A DNA stretch of 64,000 nt. Origin: Pseudidiomarina donghaiensis. Its GTDB lineage: Bacteria > Pseudomonadota > Gammaproteobacteria > Enterobacterales > Alteromonadaceae. Where the stretch lies: positions 124,001 through 188,000 of the forward strand of contig NZ_FPCF01000003.1 of the NCBI RefSeq assembly GCF_900116895.1. Reading direction: 5' to 3'. Below the pieces are notes generated by a model, which saw only the letters and a program-made list of their open reading frames with translations, was not told the DNA's origin and searched no databases. The position numbers and the translations under genes were made by a program. Position 1 is the stretch's first letter. Each line of letters starts with the position of its first letter. Of this stretch, positions 56,877-64,000 are shown piece by piece.

Positions 56877-56953
56877 ACAACATAAAAGTTGTTTTTTGTA
56901 ATATAACAGCGTATAAGTTGTATATTTCTATAGAAACAATATTTAGGTTGTTT
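56877..56953 (+). promoter_or_regulatory. Candidate HipB operators before hipBA
   Basis: ACAAC (56877) pairs with GTTGT (56888), and AACAA (about 56936) with TTGTT (about 56948); a lone GTTGT lies at 56917. These repeated half-sites in an AT-rich 130-bp leader are good candidates for autorepression by HipB. The consensus differs from the TATCC/GGATA operator of E. coli. Confidence 0.45.
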
Positions 56954-56954
56954 T

Positions 56955-57239
56955 ATGAAGGCATTAAATGAGCTGAGTGAAAAATTAATTAGCGAGCGCA
57001 AGAAAAGAGGTTTGTCGCAAAAAGACATGCGGATGCTTATTGGCATGTCGCAACAACAGTACCAACGCGTAGAGTCAGGGCAAGATCTAAAGGTCTCGAC
57101 CTTGTTGCGCATTCTCGTTGGTTTGGGCTTGGAGCTATCGATAGCCGACCCGTTAAACCTAGAAAATGAACCCATAACGGTAACTGACGCCGAGCGAGAA
57201 AATATTTGGGCTAGCAAACACAAGCATCTCGAGGATTAG
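56955..57239 (+). CDS. hipB: HipB-family antitoxin (XRE-type HTH)
   Basis: A 94-residue protein with a helix-turn-helix from about 8 to 65: LISERKKRGLSQKDMRMLIG, then MSQQQYQRVESGQDLKVSTL, then LRILVGLGLELSIADPLN. A short tail follows. It lies 5 bp upstream of hipA on the same strand, the usual hipBA order. It should bind HipA and repress the operon. The AT-rich upstream region carries candidate operators. Confidence 0.9.
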   Translation: MKALNELSEKLISERKKRGLSQKDMRMLIGMSQQQYQRVESGQDLKVSTLLRILVGLGLELSIADPLNLENEPITVTDAERENIWASKHKHLED

Positions 57240-57244
57240 GCACT

Positions 57245-58513
57245 ATGAACACAAAGCGCATAGAGCACGTTGAAGGTCTAAGTCTGAGTATTAATAACCA
57301 AGAAATTGGTGTCGTATCTCACTATTCGGGTGGCAAAAACATCTTTGTATTCTCGCCTGAATACACAGCGCTGCCTAGCAATAAACGCAATACATTCACT
57401 ATGTCGCAATTAATTGATGAGCGTTACCTTCATCAGCCGCTGATTAGTGCACAGCGTCTGCCGCCCGTGCTTTCTAACCTGTTACCTGAAGGGGTATTAC
57501 GAGACTGGATGTCACAGTCGCTTAAAGCGCATGTGGACAACGAATTTCCGTTGCTGGCGCATATGGGTAAAGGTTTGCCGGGGGGAATTATTGCGACGCC
57601 GATAGTTGCAGGTCAGTTGCCGACATGGGCGCTGGATCATCGAGAACAAGTTGAAGCTGTGCAAATTGACGTTGAACACCAACAAAATAGGTTTTCTCTT
57701 GCCGGCGTACAAATGAAGTTCTCGTCAGTTCGTAATCAAGATGGGCGCTTCAATATAGGCACGGATGCTAATCACGATAGTTGGATTATCAAAACACCGT
57801 CCACAGTGCATAAATTTGTGCCTTATAATGAGTTCTCAGCCATGCGCCTTGCTGAAGTTGTCGGTGTTAATATTCCAGAAATAAAGCTGGTTGAATTGTC
57901 TAAGCTAGATAACTTGCCGGATATTCAATTGCCAAATGAGCAGCATGCCTACGCGATCAAGCGATTTGATCGAAAAGATGGACAACGAGTACACACGGAA
58001 GATTTCGCGCAGATATTCCAGGTGCACTCGCGAGAGAAATATAAGAAGTATAATTACGAACAAATTGCCGATGCTTTATATTCATACAGCCATCAAGCTT
58101 TGAAAGACGTGCAACAAATGGCCCGGCGTTTACTCGTTAACATATTACTTGCCAATGGCGATGCGCACCTTAAAAACTGGTCAGTGATATACTCCAATCC
58201 GCAGCGGCCTATGTTGTCCCCCGCTTACGATATCGTTTCTACGCGACCTTACGTACAAGGTGAGACAGAGTTCGCACTGAACTTGGGCAAAAATAAAAAC
58301 TGGTACCAGGCGAACATGGCTTCATTTGAGACTTGGTCTAATCGTGTCGATGTGCCATGGCAGGCCGTAAAAGTGCATATCATTGACACATTAGATAAAG
58401 CCCGAAATATTTGGCCGCAATTATTGACCGAATTGCCAATGCATGATGAACACAAGAATGCGTTAAGGCTGCATTGGGCTCAATTACATGAAGACTTTAG
58501 GTTACGAAGCTAA
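57245..58513 (+). CDS. hipA: HipA-family Ser/Thr kinase toxin
   Basis: A 422-residue protein with the whole HipA fold. The N-terminal subdomain has PPVLSNLLPEGVLRDWMSQS. The loop FSLAGVQMKFS (150-160) matches the region of the inactivating autophosphorylated serine. ATP-binding Lys183 is in WIIKTPS. The catalytic Asp306 is in ANGDAHLKNWSV and the metal-binding Asp329 in AYDIVST. HipA of E. coli phosphorylates glutamyl-tRNA synthetase and triggers persistence; the target here is not known. All catalytic residues are in place, so the kinase looks active. Confidence 0.93.
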   Translation: MNTKRIEHVEGLSLSINNQEIGVVSHYSGGKNIFVFSPEYTALPSNKRNTFTMSQLIDERYLHQPLISAQRLPPVLSNLLPEGVLRDWMSQSLKAHVDNEFPLLAHMGKGLPGGIIATPIVAGQLPTWALDHREQVEAVQIDVEHQQNRFSLAGVQMKFSSVRNQDGRFNIGTDANHDSWIIKTPSTVHKFVPYNEFSAMRLAEVVGVNIPEIKLVELSKLDNLPDIQLPNEQHAYAIKRFDRKDGQRVHTEDFAQIFQVHSREKYKKYNYEQIADALYSYSHQALKDVQQMARRLLVNILLANGDAHLKNWSVIYSNPQRPMLSPAYDIVSTRPYVQGETEFALNLGKNKNWYQANMASFETWSNRVDVPWQAVKVHIIDTLDKARNIWPQLLTELPMHDEHKNALRLHWAQLHEDFRLRS

Positions 58514-58514
58514 T

Positions 58515-58546
58515 GGGTATCTGCTCGTAATTACGAGCAAATACCC
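58515..58546. other. Long palindrome between convergent hipA and the OmpV-like gene
   Basis: GGGTAT, then TGCTCGTAATTACGAGCA, then ATACCC form a 32-bp near-perfect inverted repeat (one C and one A at the unpaired positions). It lies 2 bp after the hipA stop codon and 8 bp before the end of the facing gene. It has no T tract on either strand, so it is not a standard terminator, but it could end or stabilise both transcripts. Confidence 0.7.
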
Positions 58547-58553
58547 GAGTCAT

Positions 58554-59381
58554 TTAAAAGAACATATAAATAAACCCGACGCCAAGCTCGGCTTCATAGT
58601 CGCCACGGGCAATTGGGCTGTTACGAACGTCGCTACTGTAGTGCTCGTATAGGCCTTCAACGAACACTAACCAGTTGTCGTTAATGTAAGTACGATAATT
58701 GTAGTGCAGGCCAACCGAGCGAATACCGCTGTCGATGTAGGTTTGGTTATACCCCGATGCAGCAGCTTGCGCGGCGTTCACACCGAAATCTTTATTGGCA
58801 CGATCGCTGTCGTGGTATACCGCAACCACAGATAGCTCGTGACCGGTACCGTCGAGTTGCTCACCGAAGCGTGTGCCGACGCCGAAAATACCAATGTTTC
58901 CGTCTTCACTAGCAATCACGCGGCCATCAAGCCAGTAACGCCAGTCGGCGTCGAATGCACGGCGTGCTTGCAGCACAAATTCGGCACCTTCGTCAGAATC
59001 GCCCATGCCGTTCAAATAGCCGTCATCAGAGTCTGCTTCTTCACGGCCTTCATCAAAGCCAACAGTGGCCTCGAATAGCCATACGTCGTCACGTAGGCCG
59101 CGCCAACCTAGGGCTTCACCGGCAAAGTAGAAAATATTATCGCCGCTGCGCCATTGCAGGGCGCCAGCAGGGTCAGCTTCGAAGCCGAATTCGTCTGAGC
59201 CTTCATAGGCTGATTCATATTCAACACCCGCGCCCAAGCCTAAAGCCCAACCGTCTTGTCCTTTGGTAAAGTCATCAAGAGAAGGCAAAGGCACTAATGC
59301 TGTTTTTTCTTGAGCAACTGTTGCGGGCGCGAAACTTGCAGCTACAGCCAGTGGTAGCAGTAGAGCGATAAATTTTTTCAT
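58554..59381 (-). CDS. MipA/OmpV-family outer-membrane protein
   Basis: A 275-residue protein. The signal peptide (MKKFIALLLPLAVAASFAPA, cleavage after VAQ) is followed by WALGLGAGVEYESAYEGSDE, a typical OmpV/MipA first strand. Then come alternating beta strands, and a C-terminus GVGFIYMFF with terminal Phe. Members act as outer-membrane barrel or scaffold proteins for murein-synthesising complexes, or respond to osmolarity; the specific role here is unknown. The ATG at 59381 has GGAGA upstream and gives the correct signal peptide. Confidence 0.8.
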   Translation of the reverse strand: MKKFIALLLPLAVAASFAPATVAQEKTALVPLPSLDDFTKGQDGWALGLGAGVEYESAYEGSDEFGFEADPAGALQWRSGDNIFYFAGEALGWRGLRDDVWLFEATVGFDEGREEADSDDGYLNGMGDSDEGAEFVLQARRAFDADWRYWLDGRVIASEDGNIGIFGVGTRFGEQLDGTGHELSVVAVYHDSDRANKDFGVNAAQAAASGYNQTYIDSGIRSVGLHYNYRTYINDNWLVFVEGLYEHYSSDVRNSPIARGDYEAELGVGFIYMFF

Positions 59382-59528
59382 GGTGATTCTCCAACTACAC
59401 AAACAGACAAAACAATTTTGTCTGAACATGCTGCTACTACGTTATTAAGTGTAGCTTGGATTTGACATCACCCTGGAATATTTATGTTGAGTAAAAACAA
59501 GCTGGCTTACCGCTAACGGCTTCAGTTG

Positions 59529-60452
59529 TTACTGCATGCCCTTCAAAAACGCCACCACGCTTCGCCCCAGCGAGCTATGTTCGTAGCCGCCTTCTAAGGT
59601 GGCCACAATACGGCCGTCGCAATGGCGCTCAGCCAGTTCTTTCAGTTCGCGGCCTATCCAGTGGTAGTCGGTTTCGGTGAGTTTAAACTGCGCCATGTCG
59701 TCTTCTAAATGGCCGTCAAAACCAGCGGACACCATAATCAACTGCGGTGCGAAGGCATCAATGGCGGGGAACCAGCGCTCGCGCACGGCAGCTTGCCATG
59801 TCGGGCCGTCACAGCCGGCGGGTAAAGGTATATTCACCACTTCATGGCTAATGGTCTCGGCGCCAGAATTCGGGTACAAAGGGTGTTGGAACGAGCTGCA
59901 AAACAGCACGCGCTCGTCGTTTAAGAAAATATCTTCGGTGCCGTTGCCGTGGTGTACGTCAAAATCCACAATAGCGACGCGCTCAATGCCGTAAGTATGC
60001 ATGGCGTAAGCCGTGGCCACCGCAATATTGTTGAAAATACAAAAACCCATGGCGGCGTCCCAGGTGGCGTGGTGGCCGGGCGGGCGCACCATGCAAAAGG
60101 CTCGGCGGTTTTCAGCGGTAAACACTTCGTCAACCGCGCACATACCACTGCCTGCGGCATACAACGCTGCGCGCAAGGTGCCGGCAGTCATCATGGTGTC
60201 GGGGTCTAACCATATATGTTGGTCGGGCTCGGTGGGGGCACGTTCAAACACGTCGTCTATGTAATTCGCGGCGTGCACACGCAGTAAGTCTTCACGTTCA
60301 GCGGGCTTAGCGTCTTTTTGGGTGAGTGCGAATTCCATGCCTGAACGAATAATCTGGTCGTTAATGGCAGCAATACGCGCCGGCTCTTCGGGGTGCACTT
60401 CCGACACGCGGTGCATGCTGCAATAGGGGTGACTAAATACGGTGATGGACAT
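59529..60452 (-). CDS. Histone deacetylase-family (class II-like) deacetylase
   Basis: A 307-residue arginase/deacetylase-fold enzyme. The catalytic pair His127-His128 lies in MVRPPGHHAT. Zinc ligands are in VDFDVHHGNGTEDIF (Asp165, His167) and in VSAGFDGHLEDDM. The C-terminal loop is ATLEGGYEHSSLGRSVVAFL. Bacterial members remove acetyl groups from proteins, polyamines or small amides; the substrate is not readable. It lies 5 bp after the CoA-transferase/GNAT gene on the same strand, so the two are probably one operon and may form an acylation/deacylation pair (inference). Confidence 0.9.
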   Translation of the reverse strand: MSITVFSHPYCSMHRVSEVHPEEPARIAAINDQIIRSGMEFALTQKDAKPAEREDLLRVHAANYIDDVFERAPTEPDQHIWLDPDTMMTAGTLRAALYAAGSGMCAVDEVFTAENRRAFCMVRPPGHHATWDAAMGFCIFNNIAVATAYAMHTYGIERVAIVDFDVHHGNGTEDIFLNDERVLFCSSFQHPLYPNSGAETISHEVVNIPLPAGCDGPTWQAAVRERWFPAIDAFAPQLIMVSAGFDGHLEDDMAQFKLTETDYHWIGRELKELAERHCDGRIVATLEGGYEHSSLGRSVVAFLKGMQ

Positions 60453-60457
60453 CTAAC

Positions 60458-62320
60458 TCACTCACTTTTTTCAATTAGATCGAGCTGCAAGTAAACTTCG
60501 CCGGGTTCTTCCGAAGGCTTGCGCACAAACCCGGCGCGCTCAAACACGGCCAACATTTTGCCGTTCTCGGCACGTACGTACGCCAACATGCGCTCAAGCC
60601 CACGTTCACGGGCAATACGCTTCATTTCTTCTAGCAGACGCGTGGCCATGCCTTTACCATGTTGAGTTTCGCGCGTAACGAAGGCAACTTCACAGCTTTT
60701 TTCGTCGTGTAGCAGATAATAGCGACCAACGGCTTGAATCTGCGCCATAGAACCCTTTTGCCGAACAATGCATAACGCCAGGTCACGTGATTGGTCCACG
60801 CTCACTAACGTACAGGACTTTTCGCGACTCATGCTGGTGGGCACTGTGTTGTAGCGCATTTGCAAGGTTTCTTTGGTGTGCGAATAAAAGAACTCTTGCA
60901 GACGCCGCTCGTCGCTTGGGTTCAGTGGCCGCAAGTCAAAAAATTCGCCGTTAATAGATATTTCTTTAAAGCCCACCGGCCCTAGCTCAGGCACTTCTAC
61001 AGAGTGCAAAATTTGGTAGTGGGGCACGTAATAATGTTTGCGTACTTCTTCCAATAGTTGCTGACGAAACTTCGGGTGTGCCACCCGTATGAGTTCTAAT
61101 GCCCGTTCGCGTATGCTTTTACCGCGTAGCGAAGCCACGCCAAACTCGGTCACCACGTAATACACATGTGCCCGTGAGGTGGCGACGCCGCTGCCTTCGC
61201 TAATAAAGGGCACAATGCGCGACACGGTGCCATTTTTGGCAGTGGAGGGCAGGGCAATGACTGGCTTACCGCCAGAGCTCATGCTGGCGCCCCGGCTAAA
61301 ATCCACATGGCCACCTATGCCACTGTAAAAATGGTGGCCAATAGAGTCCGACACCACTTGGCCGGTTAAATCCACTTCAATGGCGCTGTTAATTGACACC
61401 ATTTTGTCGTTTCGCGCAATGTTCGCTGGCGAGTTCACGTATTCCGACGGGTAAAAACCAATGTGCGGGTTGTTGTTCACAAAGTCGTAGAGTTTTTTGC
61501 TACCAATACAGAAGCTAGTTACCGCTTTGTGTTGGTGATAGGTTTTGCGGCGGTTATTAATCACGCCACTCAGCATAAGTTCCATTATGCCGTCGGTTAT
61601 CAGCTCGCTGTGCACGCCTAAGTCTTTATGGTTTACCAAATAGCGCAGTACCGCGTCACAAATTTTGCCAAAGCCAATTTGAATGGTGGCACCGTCTTCC
61701 ACTAGCAGCGACACATACTGGCCAATACGCTCGGTGACGGCATCGAGTTCAGGCGCCGTTATTTCGGGTAGGTCTTGCTCGGCTTCAAAAAACGCATCAA
61801 TTTGACCTTTGTGAATAAACGCTTGGCCAAAAGTTACCGGCATTTTGGGGTTTACTTGGGCAATCACCTTTTTCGCTGAGCGCAAAGCCGAAGACACAAT
61901 ATCGACCGACACACCTAACGAATGATAGCCGTATTGATCGGGCGGGCTGACCATAATCAGCGCCGCATCAAGCGGTAGTATGTCTTCGCTAAATAACGAT
62001 GGAATGTCGGACATAAATGCAGGGGTGTAATCTGCACGGCCTTCAGCCACGGCGCGGCGTACTTTCTCGCCCCCAATAAACAGCGAGTTTACTTTAAAGG
62101 TTTCACTGTACTCTGGGTTGACCCAATGGTTATCGCCTAGCGCGTAAATTTGTACAATCTCGATATCATGAAAGTGTTGGCTGTGGTCGGCAAGATCATG
62201 CATTAGGGCGTGTGGCACTGCTGCGTGGGTACCAATAAAAATTCGGTCACCCGATTTCAACAGCTGTTGCCATTTCGCGGGTTGCCCGTTAACCATGAGT
62301 TGCCGATGTTCTGCGCTCAT
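60458..62320 (-). CDS. Acetyl-CoA hydrolase/transferase fused to a GNAT acetyltransferase
   Basis: A 620-residue fusion. Residues about 1-440 are a CoA-transferase of the acetyl-CoA hydrolase / 4-hydroxybutyrate CoA-transferase family (VEDGATIQIGFGKICDAVLR, YHQHKAVTSFCIGSKKLYDF, TGQVVSDSIGHHFYSGIGGH, VTEFGVASLRGKS). After a linker, about 465-615 is a GNAT domain with the acetyl-CoA-binding loop TRETQHGKGMATRLLEEMKR and ending FERAGFVRKPSEEPGEVYLQ. This domain pair is known in bacteria. The first part transfers CoA between acids, and the second may acetylate a protein, possibly using the acyl-CoA produced. It shares an operon with the deacetylase gene. Confidence 0.9.
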   Translation of the reverse strand: MSAEHRQLMVNGQPAKWQQLLKSGDRIFIGTHAAVPHALMHDLADHSQHFHDIEIVQIYALGDNHWVNPEYSETFKVNSLFIGGEKVRRAVAEGRADYTPAFMSDIPSLFSEDILPLDAALIMVSPPDQYGYHSLGVSVDIVSSALRSAKKVIAQVNPKMPVTFGQAFIHKGQIDAFFEAEQDLPEITAPELDAVTERIGQYVSLLVEDGATIQIGFGKICDAVLRYLVNHKDLGVHSELITDGIMELMLSGVINNRRKTYHQHKAVTSFCIGSKKLYDFVNNNPHIGFYPSEYVNSPANIARNDKMVSINSAIEVDLTGQVVSDSIGHHFYSGIGGHVDFSRGASMSSGGKPVIALPSTAKNGTVSRIVPFISEGSGVATSRAHVYYVVTEFGVASLRGKSIRERALELIRVAHPKFRQQLLEEVRKHYYVPHYQILHSVEVPELGPVGFKEISINGEFFDLRPLNPSDERRLQEFFYSHTKETLQMRYNTVPTSMSREKSCTLVSVDQSRDLALCIVRQKGSMAQIQAVGRYYLLHDEKSCEVAFVTRETQHGKGMATRLLEEMKRIARERGLERMLAYVRAENGKMLAVFERAGFVRKPSEEPGEVYLQLDLIEKSE

Positions 62321-62401
62321 TGTTCCATCCTTAAGCAGCGTATGCGTACCTTCAGTATAAACACAACTTAGCGGCAGTCTAAATACCTACTTGTTGGGTT
62401 G

Positions 62402-64000
62402 CTAATTCGGCGTCGGGTAGCGACAAACGCGGTTGCGACCGTTAGATTTAGCGGTGTAAAGCGCCCGGTCAGCGTGTGACAACAACGAGTCTATTGAGTC
62501 GACGCTAGCAAGCGATGATAAACCAATACTGACCGTTAATTGTTCAATCGGCACTTGAGCGGGCGGAGGCGTTTGCATAATGTGTTCGCGTAATCGATTA
62601 CACATTATTTCTGCTGTTTCTATAGTCGTGTCGGTCATCAAAATTGTGAATTCCTCACCACCCCAACGAGCGATTTTATCTTCTTGTCGTGTGTGCTGTT
62701 TCAACAAATCAGCTAACCACTGTAAAACAATGTCACCCGATGAATGGCTAAAGTTATCATTGATTCGTTTGAAATTATCGACATCAATAATGGCGAGCGT
62801 CAATGGCTTTTTATGCCGCGTTGCTGCGGCAAATTCAGCGGCTAAATCCCGATTAAAGCTGCGCCGATTTGGCAAATTAGTCAGTTCATCAAATTGCGCC
62901 AAGTGCTCAAACCGTTCAGCTTGGGTACGCAAGGCTTCTGTTTTTTCCGCAACCTGTTGTTCCAACTCAGCAGCACGGCGCGCCAATACGTTCAGCCGAA
63001 CTCGAACAAAGGTCATAATAGCTAGCAGCAGTGCCACTGAAGCTATAATCCAGAACCAAAGCTGCTGATAGTAACGTGGCGGCACACTAAAGCTAAATTC
63101 TGCGGTGCGCCCAAGTTGATCGCTGTTGCTGTACGCGGCTTGTACTCTAAAGGTGTAGTCGCCGGGCGGTAAGTTGGTAAATTCTGCATAACGCGCTGAG
63201 GTGGTGCGCCAATTGTCGTCGTAACCAAGCAACTGAGTACGGTAACGAATTTGGTTATTCATAGTAAAGCCAAGGCCAGCGTAGCTAATGCTAATACGCT
63301 CACCATCGAAGCGGCTTGGTGCTCTGCCAGACGCAACAAATTCACCGTTTATTTCAACATTTTCAATAACCGCAGGCGGTGGGTAATCGGTAAACTGCGC
63401 AAGTTGATTTGGTGCAATACGAGCTATTCCGTTTGCGGTAGGCACCCAGATGGTATCGTCGGTTGCGTGTAAAATAGCTGGGTTTGAACCGCCATTAGCT
63501 TGACTGCTAACTAAACCGTCGCTTTCACGAAAAACTTCTACGGTAGTTAAGCCGCTGCTTTGCTGAGTTTGCACAGCACGAATATCGTCAACTGTAGTGC
63601 GCATAATGCCGCGATTTGAGGTCAACCAAACATTGTTGTTTTCGTCAATTGTGAACTGAAAAACTTTCTCGACAATTAAACCTTGAGGGCGACCAATGAC
63701 AATGCCTTGCTGCTGCTCGGGTTGGTAAATAATCAAACCGCGATCGGTGGCAAGCCACAGTTCATCGCCAACGGATTGGATATTAAAAACATACTGAGCA
63801 TGATTAAATTTGCTGATATCAACACTGACAAAGCGGTCGCTAACATATTTAAATAGCCCGCGAGCTGTGCCTAGCCACAACTGATCATTTTTGTCTTCAT
63901 GCAGTGACACGCTAAACCGAGCATGATCAACCTGCTCATTTGGCTCGCCTATACCCTTTCCGGGCTCATAAAAATTAATACCATTTGGGGTGGCAAGCCA
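62402..64000 (-). CDS. Sensor diguanylate cyclase with two-component-regulator propeller (5' end beyond the right edge)
   Basis: The frame is open to base 64000, so the start lies outside; an internal GTG at 63910 is not the real start. Visible parts: propeller repeats (LWLATPNGINFYEP, LWLGTARGLFKYVSD, LWLATDRGLIIYQPE, VWLTSNRGIMRTT), then a Y_Y_Y domain (LPPGDYTFRVQAAYSNSDQ) and a TM helix (LWFWIIASVALLLAIMTFVR). A short coiled coil and a GGDEF domain follow (FDELTNLPNRRSFNRDLAAE, IARWGGEEFTILMTDT). The active-site GGEEF is intact, so cyclic-di-GMP synthesis is likely. The propeller probably senses a periplasmic ligand; which one is unknown. Confidence 0.93.
   Translation of the reverse strand, partial: WLATPNGINFYEPGKGIGEPNEQVDHARFSVSLHEDKNDQLWLGTARGLFKYVSDRFVSVDISKFNHAQYVFNIQSVGDELWLATDRGLIIYQPEQQQGIVIGRPQGLIVEKVFQFTIDENNNVWLTSNRGIMRTTVDDIRAVQTQQSSGLTTVEVFRESDGLVSSQANGGSNPAILHATDDTIWVPTANGIARIAPNQLAQFTDYPPPAVIENVEINGEFVASGRAPSRFDGERISISYAGLGFTMNNQIRYRTQLLGYDDNWRTTSARYAEFTNLPPGDYTFRVQAAYSNSDQLGRTAEFSFSVPPRYYQQLWFWIIASVALLLAIMTFVRVRLNVLARRAAELEQQVAEKTEALRTQAERFEHLAQFDELTNLPNRRSFNRDLAAEFAAATRHKKPLTLAIIDVDNFKRINDNFSHSSGDIVLQWLADLLKQHTRQEDKIARWGGEEFTILMTDTTIETAEIMCNRLREHIMQTPPPAQVPIEQLTVSIGLSSLASVDSIDSLLSHADRALYTAKSNGRNRVCRYPTPN

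Overview
The window looks like chromosomal DNA of a marine gammaproteobacterium of the Alteromonadales. An Idiomarinaceae-like genome is my best guess, from protein similarity recalled by eye and not from a search. Supporting evidence is the gene order shared with enterics and Vibrio (xseA / guaB-guaA; serA-rpiA-fau-ssrS-zapA / ygfB-pepP-ubiH-ubiI-gcvTHP; asnC / asnA). To this are added Alteromonadales-type genes: Oar-like TonB-dependent receptors, a DUF3450/TtpC-type TonB system, large PstC and PstA permeases, and secreted amidohydrolases.

Layout. 1-3.6 kb: rdgC (cut by the left edge), an orphan sensor kinase and a YbdG-type mechanosensitive channel. 3.6-9.7 kb: a six-gene TonB-energising operon and a porin, each behind a PhoB-box array. 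9.8-21.2 kb: housekeeping genes (AEC transporter, xseA, guaB, guaA, mltF, a possible 40-aa basic miniprotein, purL, tadA). 21.3-29.3 kb: two large Oar-like TonB-dependent receptors and a divergent lipoprotein of the endonuclease/exonuclease/phosphatase fold. 29.4-40.6 kb: phoB-phoR, pstS, a hicAB toxin-antitoxin pair, asnC/asnA, and pstC-pstA-pstB-phoU. 40.6-55.4 kb: the serA to gcvP block, including a 6S RNA gene found by sequence and structure, a REP doublet, an inserted amidohydrolase gene and an inserted lysR gene. 55.4-58.5 kb: an accessory patch of toxin-antitoxin genes and remnants (brnA with a broken brnT end, a membrane-protein gene between two related palindromes, an antitoxin gene that has lost its HTH core, and an intact hipBA pair). 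58.5-64 kb: an OmpV/MipA-like outer-membrane protein, an HDAC-like deacetylase paired with a CoA-transferase/GNAT fusion, and a beta-propeller diguanylate cyclase cut by the right edge.

The main theme is phosphate starvation. Seven upstream regions carry 7-bp repeats of the CTGTCAC/CTGACAT type spaced exactly 11 bp apart, the pattern of PhoB boxes. They precede the TonB operon, the porin, both TonB-dependent receptors, phoB, pstS and pstC. I infer a PhoB-controlled programme. The porin and receptors would bring phosphorus sources across the outer membrane, with the dedicated TonB/ExbBD complex powering the receptors. The lipoprotein may release phosphate, PstSCAB imports it, and PhoR/PhoU set the signal. 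The substrate of the receptors is unknown.

No tRNA, rRNA, CRISPR array, transposase, integrase or prophage gene was recognised.
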